Positions 25,098 to 34,566 of a DNA stretch of 64,000 bases are shown here, piece by piece. The stretch is from Arthrobacter sp. Leaf137 (GTDB lineage Bacteria; Actinomycetota; Actinomycetes; Actinomycetales; Micrococcaceae), in assembly GCF_001423525.1 (NCBI RefSeq), contig NZ_LMOI01000012.1, positions 66,115 to 130,114 of the forward strand. The letters run 5' to 3'. Every line of letters starts with the position of its first letter. Position 1 is the first letter of the stretch. The position numbers and the translations under genes were made by a program. The notes beneath the pieces were generated by a model. That model was not told the DNA's origin and did no database searches. It was given only the letters and a program-made list of their open reading frames with translations.

Positions 25098-27005
25098 ATG
25101 ACTGCTGTTGCCCACGCCCCGCTGCCGCACGCCGCCCTCCCCGCGGCCACGGTTCGCAGCCGCGTCACCGTCCCGCTTCGTTTCCCGGATGGCTATTCCA
25201 CGACGGCGGAGATCCTCACCTTCCACGGCTTGGCGGACGGCAAGGAACACCTGCTGCTGGCTCTTGGGCCCTGGGAGCAGGCTCTCCTCAGCGGGCAACC
25301 GATGGTCCGCCTCCACAGCGAGTGCATGACCGGCGACGTGTTCGGCAGCGAGCGCTGCGACTGCGGCCCGCAGCTGCGGGAAGCTGCCGAAACCATCACG
25401 GGCGCCGGCGGCTTCCTCCTCTATCTCCGGCAGGAGGGCCGCGGCATCGGCCTGTACTCGAAGCTCGATGCCTACGGCCTGCAGGACCAGGGCCTGGATA
25501 CCTACGATGCCAACCTCGCGCTGGGCCACGGCGAGGACGAGCGGGACTACTCCGCCGCAGCACAAATGCTGGAAGCACTCGGTGCCACCAGCATCCGGCT
25601 CCTGAGCAACAACCCGGACAAAGCCGGGCAGCTGACTGCTTTTGGTATTGGCGTCGGCGAAAAGGTACCCACGGGTGTCCACCTGTCCGCCGCGAACAGC
25701 CGCTACCTGGCCGCCAAACGCGACCGTACCGCCCATACCCTGGACCTGGATCATGACCCGCGCGTTGGACCGGGCCAGGGCACAGGTGCCGAACCCGCCG
25801 TCGTGCCCGGCACGGCGAAGGGCGCCGCGGAGGTGCCCGGCCATGAGGAAATGCTCGACCGTGTGGCAACTTTGGTGCCCGCACTGCGTGCGGCGGCCGA
25901 AGAAACCGACGGGTTGCGCCGCCTGCCTGATGCCACGGTTGACAGCCTTGAAGCCGCCGGGGTTTTCCGGATCCTGGCACCTGCCGCAGCGGGCGGCTAT
26001 GGACTGGGCGCGGAGACGTACGGCGAGGCGGTGCGCCGCCTGGCCCGGGGATGCGCCTCCACGGCCTGGACCGCGGGCCATCTTGCCGAGCATGCCTGGA
26101 TGCTGGCGCGCTGGCCGAAGCAGGTGCAGGACGAGGTCTTCGCGGGCGGCGGGATGCCGCTCGCGGCCGCGACCAGCGCACCTGTCGGTGCTGCCCGGAA
26201 GGTGCCCGGCGGCTACTCGGTCTCCGGCCACTGGAGCTTTGCCTCCGGCATCATGCATTCGGAATGGGCGCTGTTGGCTGTCCAGCAGGACGGCCACCGG
26301 CTGCAGGCGCTGGTTCCCCTCGCCGACCTGGAACTGGTTGATGCCTGGCACACGGACGGGCTCCGGGGCACCGGCAGCAACGATCTGCGCGCCGCGGATC
26401 TGTTCGTCCCGGAATACCGGGTGATGGACTGGGCGCTACTCAGCGCTGCGGACAACCCCGGCAGCCTGATCCATTCCGATCCCCTGATCCACACCCCGAT
26501 GGCCACGCTGCTGAACCTGGTGGCCCCGGCGGCGGCACTGGGGTCCGCCGAATATGCGGTGGAACTGTTCCGTGACCAGCTGCTCGCGCCGAAGGTGAAG
26601 AACGGCGTCGACATCCGGCAGGCCGATTCCCCGCTGGCGCAGGCACGCTACGCCCGGGCCGCCGGACTGCTGGCCTCGGCGCAACAGCACTGGGAGGCAG
26701 GGCTCGCCGCCGTTGCGGCCTCGGTGCAGCCGGTGTCCGGTGGCCCGCAGGCGCCAGGCATGCCGGAGGGGGAGAGGGCTGCGTTCCGGCTCTCACTCGC
26801 CCTGAGCGCCGAAGCAGCGCAGGAAGCCGTCAGGGTGGTCCTCGCCGGTTCGGGCGGCAGCGCCCACCGGCTGGGTCATCCCCTGCAGCGCATCCAGCGC
26901 GACGTCGGCGTGCTGCTGAACCATCCCACCCTGGGCATCGATCCCATTCTTGAACAGGCAGGCCGGGGTCTGCTGGGGCTGGGCTTCACCGCTCCGTCCT
27001 TCTAG
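25098..27005 (+). CDS. GTP cyclohydrolase II fused to an acyl-CoA-dehydrogenase-fold flavin monooxygenase
   Basis: One 635-residue chain with two enzymes. Residues about 15-212 are a complete RibA-type GTP cyclohydrolase II: zinc Cys 76, 87 and 89 in 'LHSEC...CDCG', catalytic Tyr109 and Arg115 in 'YLRQEGRGIGL', then 'DTYDANLALG' and 'LLSNNPDKA'. A Gly/Ala/Pro linker (about 213-247) leads to residues 248-635, which match the HsaA/HpaB-C2/DszC-like flavin-dependent monooxygenase family ('GCASTAWTAGH', 'GHWSFASGI', 'LNHPTLG'). GTP cyclohydrolase II starts riboflavin synthesis; the second domain uses reduced flavin. No other rib gene is nearby, so the fusion looks dedicated to a special pathway. 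ATG chosen for its GAGGA site. Confidence 0.9.
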   Translation: MTAVAHAPLPHAALPAATVRSRVTVPLRFPDGYSTTAEILTFHGLADGKEHLLLALGPWEQALLSGQPMVRLHSECMTGDVFGSERCDCGPQLREAAETITGAGGFLLYLRQEGRGIGLYSKLDAYGLQDQGLDTYDANLALGHGEDERDYSAAAQMLEALGATSIRLLSNNPDKAGQLTAFGIGVGEKVPTGVHLSAANSRYLAAKRDRTAHTLDLDHDPRVGPGQGTGAEPAVVPGTAKGAAEVPGHEEMLDRVATLVPALRAAAEETDGLRRLPDATVDSLEAAGVFRILAPAAAGGYGLGAETYGEAVRRLARGCASTAWTAGHLAEHAWMLARWPKQVQDEVFAGGGMPLAAATSAPVGAARKVPGGYSVSGHWSFASGIMHSEWALLAVQQDGHRLQALVPLADLELVDAWHTDGLRGTGSNDLRAADLFVPEYRVMDWALLSAADNPGSLIHSDPLIHTPMATLLNLVAPAAALGSAEYAVELFRDQLLAPKVKNGVDIRQADSPLAQARYARAAGLLASAQQHWEAGLAAVAASVQPVSGGPQAPGMPEGERAAFRLSLALSAEAAQEAVRVVLAGSGGSAHRLGHPLQRIQRDVGVLLNHPTLGIDPILEQAGRGLLGLGFTAPSF

Positions 27006-27056
27006 GGCCCCGGGTGGCGGCGGTATCCTGCCGCTGCCACCATTCCGGGTGGTTCC

Positions 27057-28019
27057 GTGGCAGGATCAGGTATGCCCCAGCGCCTGATGCTGCTTGACAC
27101 TGCCTCGCTGTACTTCCGTGCCTTCTACGGCCTCCCGGACTCCATCCGGCGCGCCGACGGAACGCCGGTCAACGCGGTCCGGGGCCTGCTGGACATGATT
27201 GCCCGGCTCACCACGGACTACCACGCCACCCACCTCGTGGCCTGCTGGGACGATGACTGGCGTCCGCAATGGCGCGTGGACCTGGTCCCCACCTACAAGG
27301 CGCACCGGGTGGCCGAGGCCAAACCCGGCGGCACGGACGTTGAGGTGGTGCCCGATGCGCTGGAGGCGCAGCTGCCAATGATCCGGAAGGCCCTGGAGCT
27401 TGCCGGCATCGCCATCGTGGGGGCAGCGCAGCATGAGGCCGACGACGTCATCGGCACCTACGCCACTCACGCGGCCATGCCCGTGGACGTCGTCACCGGG
27501 GACCGGGACCTCTTCCAGGTGTGCGACGACGAACGGCAGGTCCGGGTGATCTACACGGCGCGCGGAATGCGGAACCTGGAGGTCTGCACGGAGGAAACCA
27601 TCGTGGCCAAATACAAGGTCTTGCCGCAGCAGTACGCCGATTACGCCACCCTGCGCGGCGACGCGTCAGACGGCCTGCCCGGTGTTTCCGGCATCGGCGA
27701 GAAGACGGCGGCGTCGCTGCTGCTCAAGTACGGCACCCTGGATGCTCTCCTGGCGGCAGCGGACACGCCCGACGGCGGAGTGTCCGGATCTGTCCGGGCG
27801 CGGCTGTCCGCCGCGGGCGCCTACCTCGAAGCAGCCCCCGCCGTCGTCCGCCTGGTGCGGGACCTGAAGCTGCCCGCCGTGGAGGAGGCCGGCGCCATGC
27901 TGGAACCGGTGGCCGGCCGCCGGCGGGCGGAACTGGAACGGATCGCTACCGACTGGAACCTGGGCGGCTCGGTCCGCCGGCTCCTGGATGCCCTGGACCT
28001 GCGGGGGCGGCCGGGCTGA
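27057..28019 (+). CDS. Stand-alone 5'-3' exonuclease (FEN/PolA N-terminal type)
   Basis: Up to 320 residues from a GTG; an ATG at 27072 is an equally good start. It matches the 5' nuclease domain of DNA polymerase I: acidic metal-binding motifs 'LLDTASLYFRAFYG', 'WDDDWRP', 'EADDVIGTYA', 'VVTGDRDLFQV' and the helix-hairpin-helix 'DASDGLPGVSGIGEKTA'. Actinobacteria commonly carry such a free copy besides the one in PolA. It removes RNA primers or flaps and may back up PolA, which is also in this window at 56186. It is convergent with the aminotransferase operon, separated by a hairpin. Confidence 0.92.
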   Translation: MAGSGMPQRLMLLDTASLYFRAFYGLPDSIRRADGTPVNAVRGLLDMIARLTTDYHATHLVACWDDDWRPQWRVDLVPTYKAHRVAEAKPGGTDVEVVPDALEAQLPMIRKALELAGIAIVGAAQHEADDVIGTYATHAAMPVDVVTGDRDLFQVCDDERQVRVIYTARGMRNLEVCTEETIVAKYKVLPQQYADYATLRGDASDGLPGVSGIGEKTAASLLLKYGTLDALLAAADTPDGGVSGSVRARLSAAGAYLEAAPAVVRLVRDLKLPAVEEAGAMLEPVAGRRRAELERIATDWNLGGSVRRLLDALDLRGRPG

Positions 28020-28028
28020 CCCCGCGCA

Positions 28029-28056
28029 GGCCCGGCCCCCTGGTTGCCGCCGGGCC
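28029..28056. terminator. Bidirectional terminator-like hairpin
   Basis: Perfect 8-bp arms GGCCCGGC (28029-28036) and GCCGGGCC (28049-28056) with a 12-base loop, in the 41-base gap between two convergent genes. No T-run. Confidence 0.5.
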
Positions 28057-28060
28057 GGAT

Positions 28061-29272
28061 TCAGGGGCTCTTCAGCGCCCGTCCCAGCCGGGCTGCGGCC
28101 TCCTCGAGCCGGGGCACGGAAACGTCGCCGAACGCAAAGCGCAGGTGGCGGTCCGAACCGGTGCCCGGCCCCGAAGCGAAGAACGAACCCCGCTGGTACT
28201 CGACGCCTTCCGCACTGGCCGCCGCCGCCAGGAGATCCGGATCGATGCCGGAGTCGCGCAGCCGCGGCCACAGGAAAAGTCCGCCGCCGGGAAGCACGCT
28301 GTCGAACGCCCCGGGAGCCTCCCGGTCCAGTGCCGCGATCAGCGCTTCGGCCCGCGTGCGGTACAGCTCGCGGGCCCGGCCAAGGGTCGAATCGAACAGG
28401 CCCGGGTCCGCCGTCAGCGCTTCGCCCACCACCGCCTGCACCAGGGTGGAACTGTGCGAGTCCTGGCGGCTCCGGAGCGCCACCAAGTCCGGCAGCAGGC
28501 GCTCCGGTGCCACCAGCCAGCCCAGCCGCAGGCCCGGTCCCAGGGTTTTGGTGAAGGTGTTGATGTGGATGACGTGGTCCGAGTGATTGAAGGCATCCAC
28601 GCTCTCCGGCCCGCCGGCATACCAAAGCTCACGGTAGGGGTTGTCAGCCAGGACCACGAATCCGTAGCGCTCCGCGAGTCCGGCCAGCCTGGTGCGGGCC
28701 TCGGCGGGGAGTGTGCCCTGGGACGGGTTGTGGAAGTCCGGCACCGTGTACAAGGCTGAGGGCCGGGCGCCTTGGCGCAGTTTGTCTTCCAGCTCGTCCA
28801 CGTCGATGCCGTGGGCACCGACTGTCACGGGCAGGGTCTGGGCTCCGGAGAGCTGCAGCCCGCGCAGGAACAGCGGGAAGATCGGATTGTCCACGGCGAC
28901 GAGGTCTCCGCGCTCCACGACGGTCTGGATGCCGAGGGACAGGCCGTGGAATCCGCCGTTGGTGATGATGATCCGCTCCACCGGCACGCCTTCGCGGTCT
29001 GCGATCCACTCACGCAGGGGTGAAATGCCTTCGGTGCGGGAGTACTGCAGGGCGGGCAGTCCGGGCCTCGAAAGGATCCTTGCCGTGGCGGCGGCCAGCT
29101 CCGCCGCCGGAAGGACCCCGGGGTCCGGGACGCCGCCCAGCAGCTCGATGGCGTCCTCCCGCTTGTCCCGCAGGGTGGCATCACCAAACCCCTTGGGCGC
29201 GGTGAAGCCCGCGATCAGGGCGGGCTTCCGCAGCGATTCCGGGCCGGCGGTTGCGGTGGGAGTCAAAGTCAT
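28061..29272 (-). CDS. PLP-dependent aminotransferase, class I/II (LysN/MocR-domain type)
   Basis: 403 residues. The PLP Lys is Lys242 in 'TFTKTLGPGLRLGW'; Asp210 and Tyr213 lie in 'VLADNPYREL', and a phosphate-binding Arg (Arg249) follows the Lys. The sequence looks like 2-aminoadipate/aromatic-type aminotransferases without the GntR head of MocR regulators. It is the last gene of a six-gene operon; its start overlaps the ATPase stop by four bases (ATGA). An aminotransferase coupled to an importer suggests the imported molecule is an amino acid or derivative that is deaminated. The substrate is unknown. Confidence 0.93.
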   Translation of the reverse strand: MTLTPTATAGPESLRKPALIAGFTAPKGFGDATLRDKREDAIELLGGVPDPGVLPAAELAAATARILSRPGLPALQYSRTEGISPLREWIADREGVPVERIIITNGGFHGLSLGIQTVVERGDLVAVDNPIFPLFLRGLQLSGAQTLPVTVGAHGIDVDELEDKLRQGARPSALYTVPDFHNPSQGTLPAEARTRLAGLAERYGFVVLADNPYRELWYAGGPESVDAFNHSDHVIHINTFTKTLGPGLRLGWLVAPERLLPDLVALRSRQDSHSSTLVQAVVGEALTADPGLFDSTLGRARELYRTRAEALIAALDREAPGAFDSVLPGGGLFLWPRLRDSGIDPDLLAAAASAEGVEYQRGSFFASGPGTGSDRHLRFAFGDVSVPRLEEAAARLGRALKSP

Positions 29273-31089
29273 ACTGCTGCCTCTGCTAGTTTCGGGATGT
29301 GGCGGTGTTCCGCGGGAGCGTCCGCCATGGCAGGCGACGCCAGTCCTGAGGTGCCCGGGATGGCGTCCAGGAGCGCCCGGGTGTAGGGGTGCTGCGGCCG
29401 GTCGAAGACCTGGTCCACCGTGCCGTGTTCCACCACCTGGCCGCGGCGCAGCACTGACACGGTGTCCGCCATCTGCCGCACCAGGGCAAGGTCATGGGAG
29501 ACGAACACGTAGGTCAGCCCAAGGTCCCGCTGGAGCCGGGCCAGCAGCTCGAGGATGCCGGCCTGCACGCTGACGTCCAGCGCGGAGGTGGGCTCGTCCA
29601 GGACCACGACGTCGGGCCGGACCACCAGCGCCCGGGCGATGGCCACGCGCTGCCGTTGCCCGCCTGAGAGCTGGGCCGGACGGCGGTCCGAAGCATCGTC
29701 CGGCAGGCCCACGGACTGGAGGGCCTCCCGCACACGGTGATCGCGGTCAGCGGTGCTGCCCACTCCGAAACGGTCCAGGGGCTCCCGGATGATCCTGCCC
29801 ACCCGCCACGTGGGGTCCAGCGATGTGAAGGGGTTCTGGTAGACCAGCTGCAGGTGGCGGCGCACATCGCGCAGGCCGGCCCGGGTAAGTCCGGCGGTGG
29901 AGTGGCCGCCCACGGTGATGGTGCCGCTGTCCGGCTGTTCCAGTCCGAGCAGCAGCCGGACAGCTGTGGTCTTGCCGGAGCCGGATTCGCCCACCAGGGC
30001 ATGGGTTCGGCCGCGTTCGACGGCGAAGGAGACTCCATCGACGGCACGCACCTCCTTGCCGCGCGTCCGGAAGCTCTTGGTGACATCGGTGACCGCGATC
30101 TGCGCCGGCCGGTCCGCGGTGGTGGCGTCCGCCGTCGTACTGTCCGCCGTCGTGCCGTCCTGCGTGGCGACGTCCTGTGAAGCGCTGTCCTGCCAGGTAC
30201 GCTGCAGCGTGTCCTGCGGTGCGCCGGTGCGCTGGCTGCGGTAGCGGTCCGGATTGAGCGCTGGAACGTCCGCCTGCAGGTTGCGGGCGTAATCCGTGCG
30301 GGGAGCTGCGAAGACCTGGGCCGCGGGGCCCTGTTCCTGGACCGCCCCGTCCTTGAGCACCACCAGCGTGTCGGCGCGTTCGGCGGCGATGGCGAGGTCG
30401 TGGGTGATCAGGAGCAGGCCGATGTCCAGCTCCTTCCGCAGATCGCCCAGCAGGTCCAGGATGAGCTTCTGGACCGTGACGTCGAGGGCCGACGTCGGTT
30501 CGTCCGCCACGATCAGGGACGGCCGCGGCAGCACCGTCAGGGCGATGAGTACCCGCTGGAGCATCCCGCCGGACAGCTGGTGGGGGTAGGAATCGTAGAC
30601 GCGGACAGGATCGGGCAGGCCCACCTGCTCAAAGACCTCCAGGATGATCCGGCGGCGGACGGCGGCGTCCCGTTCCCCGGTCAGTGCTGCGGCCTCGTGC
30701 GCCTGGGTGCCGATGCTGCGCACCGGATTCAGTGCCGAGCCGGGATCCTGCGGGATGAACCCGAGCTGCCGGCCGCGCAGGGCGCGGAACTGCCGTTCTG
30801 GCAGGGACAGTACTTCAGTCCCGGCCAGCCGGACGCTGCCGCCCACTGACGCTTCGGCGGGCTGCAGCAGCCGCAGCACTGCCTTGGCGATAGTCGACTT
30901 TCCGGACCCGGATTCGCCGATCAGGGCCAGGCTTCCGCCGCGGGCCAGGGTGAACCCGACATCGTGGACCACCTTCCGGTCCCCGTAGGCGACGTGCAGG
31001 CCCTCGACGCCCAGCAGCGGGGATGGCTTGGTTTCAGGCACTGTCGTGTCCTTTCCTGTGGTGGGTCCTCCGGGGTTGGGGGCGCTCAT
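29269..31089 (-). CDS. Double ABC ATPase of a second peptide-type importer (DppD-DppF fusion)
   Basis: 606 residues with two ABC domains: Walker A 'GESGSGKS' in both, signatures 'LSGGMLQR' and 'LSGGQRQR', and Walker B 'LIVADEPTSALD' and 'VVLDEPTSALD'. The domains are joined by a Ser/Thr/Ala/Asp-rich linker with short near-repeats ('TTADSTTADATTADRP'), longer than in the first importer's ATPase. It overlaps both neighbours by four bases. It energises the two permeases encoded upstream. Confidence 0.95.
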   Translation of the reverse strand: MSAPNPGGPTTGKDTTVPETKPSPLLGVEGLHVAYGDRKVVHDVGFTLARGGSLALIGESGSGKSTIAKAVLRLLQPAEASVGGSVRLAGTEVLSLPERQFRALRGRQLGFIPQDPGSALNPVRSIGTQAHEAAALTGERDAAVRRRIILEVFEQVGLPDPVRVYDSYPHQLSGGMLQRVLIALTVLPRPSLIVADEPTSALDVTVQKLILDLLGDLRKELDIGLLLITHDLAIAAERADTLVVLKDGAVQEQGPAAQVFAAPRTDYARNLQADVPALNPDRYRSQRTGAPQDTLQRTWQDSASQDVATQDGTTADSTTADATTADRPAQIAVTDVTKSFRTRGKEVRAVDGVSFAVERGRTHALVGESGSGKTTAVRLLLGLEQPDSGTITVGGHSTAGLTRAGLRDVRRHLQLVYQNPFTSLDPTWRVGRIIREPLDRFGVGSTADRDHRVREALQSVGLPDDASDRRPAQLSGGQRQRVAIARALVVRPDVVVLDEPTSALDVSVQAGILELLARLQRDLGLTYVFVSHDLALVRQMADTVSVLRRGQVVEHGTVDQVFDRPQHPYTRALLDAIPGTSGLASPAMADAPAEHRHIPKLAEAAV

Positions 31090-31937
31090 TTGCTGTTCCT
31101 GAGCCAGCGGCTGATGCGGTTGATGGACAGGACGGTGGCTACGATCACCAAGGCCGGGGCGTAGACCAGCCAGGGCGCGGTGACGTAGGTCTTGCCCGAG
31201 GCCACCAGCAGGCCCCAGTCCGAGGATGGGGGTGGATCACCGTAGCCCAGGAAGGCCAGGGACGCGATCACCATGATGGACGTTCCAAACTGCAGCACCG
31301 CCAGCACCAGCACCGAACGGTAGGCGTTGGGCAGGACGTGGGTCAGCAACGCCTGGAGCCTGTTGCCGCCCTCCAGGTAGGACGCTTCCACGAACGCCGA
31401 GCGGCGGACCCGGATGACCTCCGCACGCATGAGCCGGGCGAAGACGGCCACGGCGGATACCCCGGTGGCGATCGCTGCGTTGATGGTCTGGAATCCCAGT
31501 GAACTGACGATTACCACGGCCAGCAGGAAGCCGGGGATGGCCAGGAGCACGTCCACGAACCTGCCGAGGGTGGCATCCAGCCACCCGCCGCGGAAGCCGC
31601 TGGCCAGGCCGATGGTGCTGCCCACCACCAGGCCAATGGCCACTGCAACCAGGGCGCTGGTGACAGAGGACGCTGTTCCGTAAACCACCCGGGCGTACTG
31701 GTCCCGCCCAAGGTAATCGGTGCCGAACCAGTGCTGCAGGCTGGGCGCGTCGAGCTTGCTGCCGGTGTCACCGTTCACGGGGCTGTACCCGGTAAACAGC
31801 GAGGGGAAAAGGGACCACAGCACCACTAGCAGGATGACGAGGAAGGACACCAGCACCGTGGGCGAGATGCCGGCCCGGCTGCGGAGCGTTGCTGTCCCGG
31901 CGCTGCGGAGACGGGCGAAGTTCAGGTCCGCGCTCAT
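31086..31937 (-). CDS. ABC importer permease, DppC type (second system)
   Basis: 283 residues. The N-terminal helix (about 27-47) is followed by 'HWFGTDYLGRDQYARVVYG', the DppC/NikC loop, then five helices. The EAA loop is 'EASYLEGGNRLQALLTHVLPN'. Translational coupling with both neighbours through ATGA overlaps shows fixed stoichiometry within the operon. Confidence 0.94.
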   Translation of the reverse strand: MSADLNFARLRSAGTATLRSRAGISPTVLVSFLVILLVVLWSLFPSLFTGYSPVNGDTGSKLDAPSLQHWFGTDYLGRDQYARVVYGTASSVTSALVAVAIGLVVGSTIGLASGFRGGWLDATLGRFVDVLLAIPGFLLAVVIVSSLGFQTINAAIATGVSAVAVFARLMRAEVIRVRRSAFVEASYLEGGNRLQALLTHVLPNAYRSVLVLAVLQFGTSIMVIASLAFLGYGDPPPSSDWGLLVASGKTYVTAPWLVYAPALVIVATVLSINRISRWLRNSK

Positions 31938-32887
31938 GCGTTTGCTGCCTCTCGGACGTTGACCCGCGGGTCAAGTAACGGGGTGAGGAGATCTGCGGCG
32001 AGGTTCACGGCCACGAACACGACGGCGGACAGCGAGACCACCGCCTGCAGGACCGGCTGGTCCTCTCCCGTGACGGCCTTCTGGACCACGGTGCCGATGC
32101 CGTCGCGGCCGAAGATCGTTTCGGTAATCACGGACCCGCCCAGCAGTTCGCCCACAATGAGGGCAACCATGGCCACCGAAGGCAACGCCGACGGCTTCAC
32201 CAGGTGCCGGGCGAACAGCTGCGCTCCATCCAGGCCCCGGGAGCGTGCCACCAGCGCGTACTCCTGGCGGGATTCGTGGTCCAGGCTGGCGATCAGCACT
32301 TCGGCAAGCGGAGCGGAGACCGGGATGGCGAGGGTGACGGCCGCGAACAGGGTTGCCGTTGCGCTGTTCGGGTCAGTGGTGGTGAAGGCGTGCAGCCGGA
32401 ATGCGAACAGCTCGATCAGGACCAGGCCGATCACGAAGTTGGGCACGGACAGGAAGAAGGACGGGATGGAGCGCAGGAGGCCGGCCCACCTGGGCGGTGC
32501 GTAGTGAGCCCCGTAGGCGATGCCGATGGCGAAGACCACGGCGATGGCCAGGGCAGTGCTGGCCAGGGTGAGCGTTGACGGCAGGGCGTCGCCCACGATC
32601 TGGGCCACCGGCAGGTTGGACTGCAGCGAGAAGCCTAGCTCGCCGGTCAGGAACCGGCCCAGCGACAACGCCAGCTGGACGAGGACCGGCTGGTCCAGCC
32701 CGTAGTACTGCACGATCCTCTGGATGTCGGCTTCGCTCAGGCCGGACTGCGGGTCGCGCAGCGAGTTGGTGATGGCGTCACCTGGCAGGACGCTGATGAC
32801 CAGGAACGTCAGCACATAGGCCAGAAGCACGACGACTGCAGCCTGCCCTGCGCGGGCAAGGGCGAAGCGGCCGTAGCCGCTGGTCAC
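31934..32887 (-). CDS. ABC importer permease, DppB type (second system)
   Basis: 317 residues with the DppB pattern: first helix 'AAVVVLLAYVLTFLVISV', the 'LPGDAITNSL' loop, an EAA-like segment 'ALVARSRGLDGAQLFARHLVKPS', and the last helix before 'DLLTPLLDPRVNVREA'. It overlaps the binding-protein gene by four bases upstream and the DppC-type gene by four bases downstream. Confidence 0.94.
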   Translation of the reverse strand: MTSGYGRFALARAGQAAVVVLLAYVLTFLVISVLPGDAITNSLRDPQSGLSEADIQRIVQYYGLDQPVLVQLALSLGRFLTGELGFSLQSNLPVAQIVGDALPSTLTLASTALAIAVVFAIGIAYGAHYAPPRWAGLLRSIPSFFLSVPNFVIGLVLIELFAFRLHAFTTTDPNSATATLFAAVTLAIPVSAPLAEVLIASLDHESRQEYALVARSRGLDGAQLFARHLVKPSALPSVAMVALIVGELLGGSVITETIFGRDGIGTVVQKAVTGEDQPVLQAVVSLSAVVFVAVNLAADLLTPLLDPRVNVREAANA

Positions 32888-34527
32888 TTGGCTACCCAGG
32901 CGGTGTAGAAGTTGGCGTACGCCAGGCCGTTGTACTGGACGCCCTTGACCGCGGGCGAGATCAGGTACAGGCGCTGAACCAGCTGGTTGAGGGGGATGAA
33001 GTAGCCCTGTTCCAGGACGTACTGCTGCAGGTCACCGGCCACCTTTTTGCGGGATTCCCTGTCAGAGGCGCTGGCGATCGCCGTTGACAGATCGTTGAGC
33101 TTCTGGTCACTGGTGCCCAGGTTGAACCAGTTTTCGCCGTTGTTCTGGCTGGTCAGCACGCCGGCCACCGTTCCCACGTCCACGAAGCTGCGGGAGGTCT
33201 GGAACAGCGGCGGCCGGCTGGCCTGGATGGCGGCATAACCTGCCACGTCCACCACCTTGAGGTTGACCTTGATGCCGATGCGCTCCAGCTGCTGGGCAAT
33301 GAGCTCGTCCTCAGCCTTGGTCGAGGGAACGTACGGATTGGGCGTGAGCGGGAATTCGAGGACCTTGCCGTCCTTCACGCGGAACCCGTCGGGCCCCGGC
33401 TTCCAGCCGGCGTCGTCCAGCAGCTTCTTTGCCTTGTCCGCATCGAAGGCGAAGGCGCTGCTGTAGTCGCCGGCCTCCGGGACGTTGCCCTGGATAAAGG
33501 TGGTGGCCGCGTCCCAGTCCTCTGTGTACACGGTGTTGCGGATCTCCTCGCGGTCGATGCCGTGCTGGATGGCCTGGCGGACGCTGGAATCGTTGGTGGG
33601 GAAGGCCTGGGTGTTGACCTGGAAGCCGTCTACGAAGCCCAGGTACTTGGGCGTTCCAACGGTGAAGCCCTGCGCTTTGAGGGACTCGATTTCCTGCGGT
33701 TCCACGTTGAAGGCGACCTCGGCCTGGCCGGACGCCACCGTGGAGGTCCGCACCGACGTGTCCTTGATGACCTTGTAGGTGATGGTGTCCAGCCGGGCCG
33801 GGCCCGTGTGGCCCAGGGCGGCGGGCCCCCAGTTGTAGTCCTTGCGCTTCTCCAGCACGTAGGAGTCGCCCTGCTTCCAGGACTTGAGGACGAACGGACC
33901 GCTGCCGATTTCCTGTGCCAGGTCCGCCTGGGCGTCCACCGGCAGGGCAAGGGTCTTGGGGGACAGCAGGATGCAGCCGTGGTACGCGAGCGTGGCGATG
34001 AAGCCCAGGGCAGGGGAGGAGAAGGAGACCTTGACCGTCTTGGCGTCGGCGGCTTCGGCGCTGACGAAGTTGCTGGACGGGAAGAGGCCCACCTTGCTGA
34101 CGCCGCGTTCCGGGGCGCCCTTGGCCCAGGCGTTGAGGTTGGCCACGACGGCGGCCGCATCCAGGGGCGTCCCGTCGGAGAAGGTCACTCCGTCCTTGAG
34201 GTGCAGGACGAAGTCCTTGGCCCCGTTGAGTTCCTCCCAGCTGTCGGCGACCCAGGGGCTGAGCTGTCCCTTGTCGTCGACATAGACCAGCTTGTCGGTG
34301 ATCTGGCCCCAGAGGTTGCCCTCGTAACTGGAAATGGATGTCTTGCTGGAGACCCAGCCAGTGTCGTAGCCCTGAATGAGGAAGGTGATGTTTCCGCCGT
34401 CAACCGGGGTACCTGCATCGGAGGAGCTGGTGGCCGCGGGGCCTCCGCATGCGGTGAGGACGGCGGAGCCGGTGATGGCGGTGATGCCGGCGAGGAAGAC
34501 GCGGCGGCGGAATTCGATGGGGGTCAT
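32884..34527 (-). CDS. Substrate-binding lipoprotein of the second importer, Tat-type signal
   Basis: 547 residues, SBP family 5. The signal peptide has an Arg-Arg-Arg-x-Phe-Leu motif at residues 8-13 ('RRRVFLAG') and the lipobox 'LTAC', which indicates export by the Tat pathway as a folded lipoprotein; the first importer's binding protein has an ordinary Sec-type signal. The mature protein shows the family marks 'DFVLHLKDGVTFSDGTPLDAAAVVANL' and 'GSGPFVLKSWKQGDSYVLEKR'. It lies 39 bases after the FAD-linked oxidase gene. The ligand is unknown; the operon's oxidase and aminotransferase suggest an amino- or hydroxy-acid-containing molecule. Confidence 0.93.
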   Translation of the reverse strand: MTPIEFRRRVFLAGITAITGSAVLTACGGPAATSSSDAGTPVDGGNITFLIQGYDTGWVSSKTSISSYEGNLWGQITDKLVYVDDKGQLSPWVADSWEELNGAKDFVLHLKDGVTFSDGTPLDAAAVVANLNAWAKGAPERGVSKVGLFPSSNFVSAEAADAKTVKVSFSSPALGFIATLAYHGCILLSPKTLALPVDAQADLAQEIGSGPFVLKSWKQGDSYVLEKRKDYNWGPAALGHTGPARLDTITYKVIKDTSVRTSTVASGQAEVAFNVEPQEIESLKAQGFTVGTPKYLGFVDGFQVNTQAFPTNDSSVRQAIQHGIDREEIRNTVYTEDWDAATTFIQGNVPEAGDYSSAFAFDADKAKKLLDDAGWKPGPDGFRVKDGKVLEFPLTPNPYVPSTKAEDELIAQQLERIGIKVNLKVVDVAGYAAIQASRPPLFQTSRSFVDVGTVAGVLTSQNNGENWFNLGTSDQKLNDLSTAIASASDRESRKKVAGDLQQYVLEQGYFIPLNQLVQRLYLISPAVKGVQYNGLAYANFYTAWVAK

Positions 34528-34566
34528 GGGAGTTCTCCTGGGTGGAAGTGGTGGGAGCCCGCTGGG

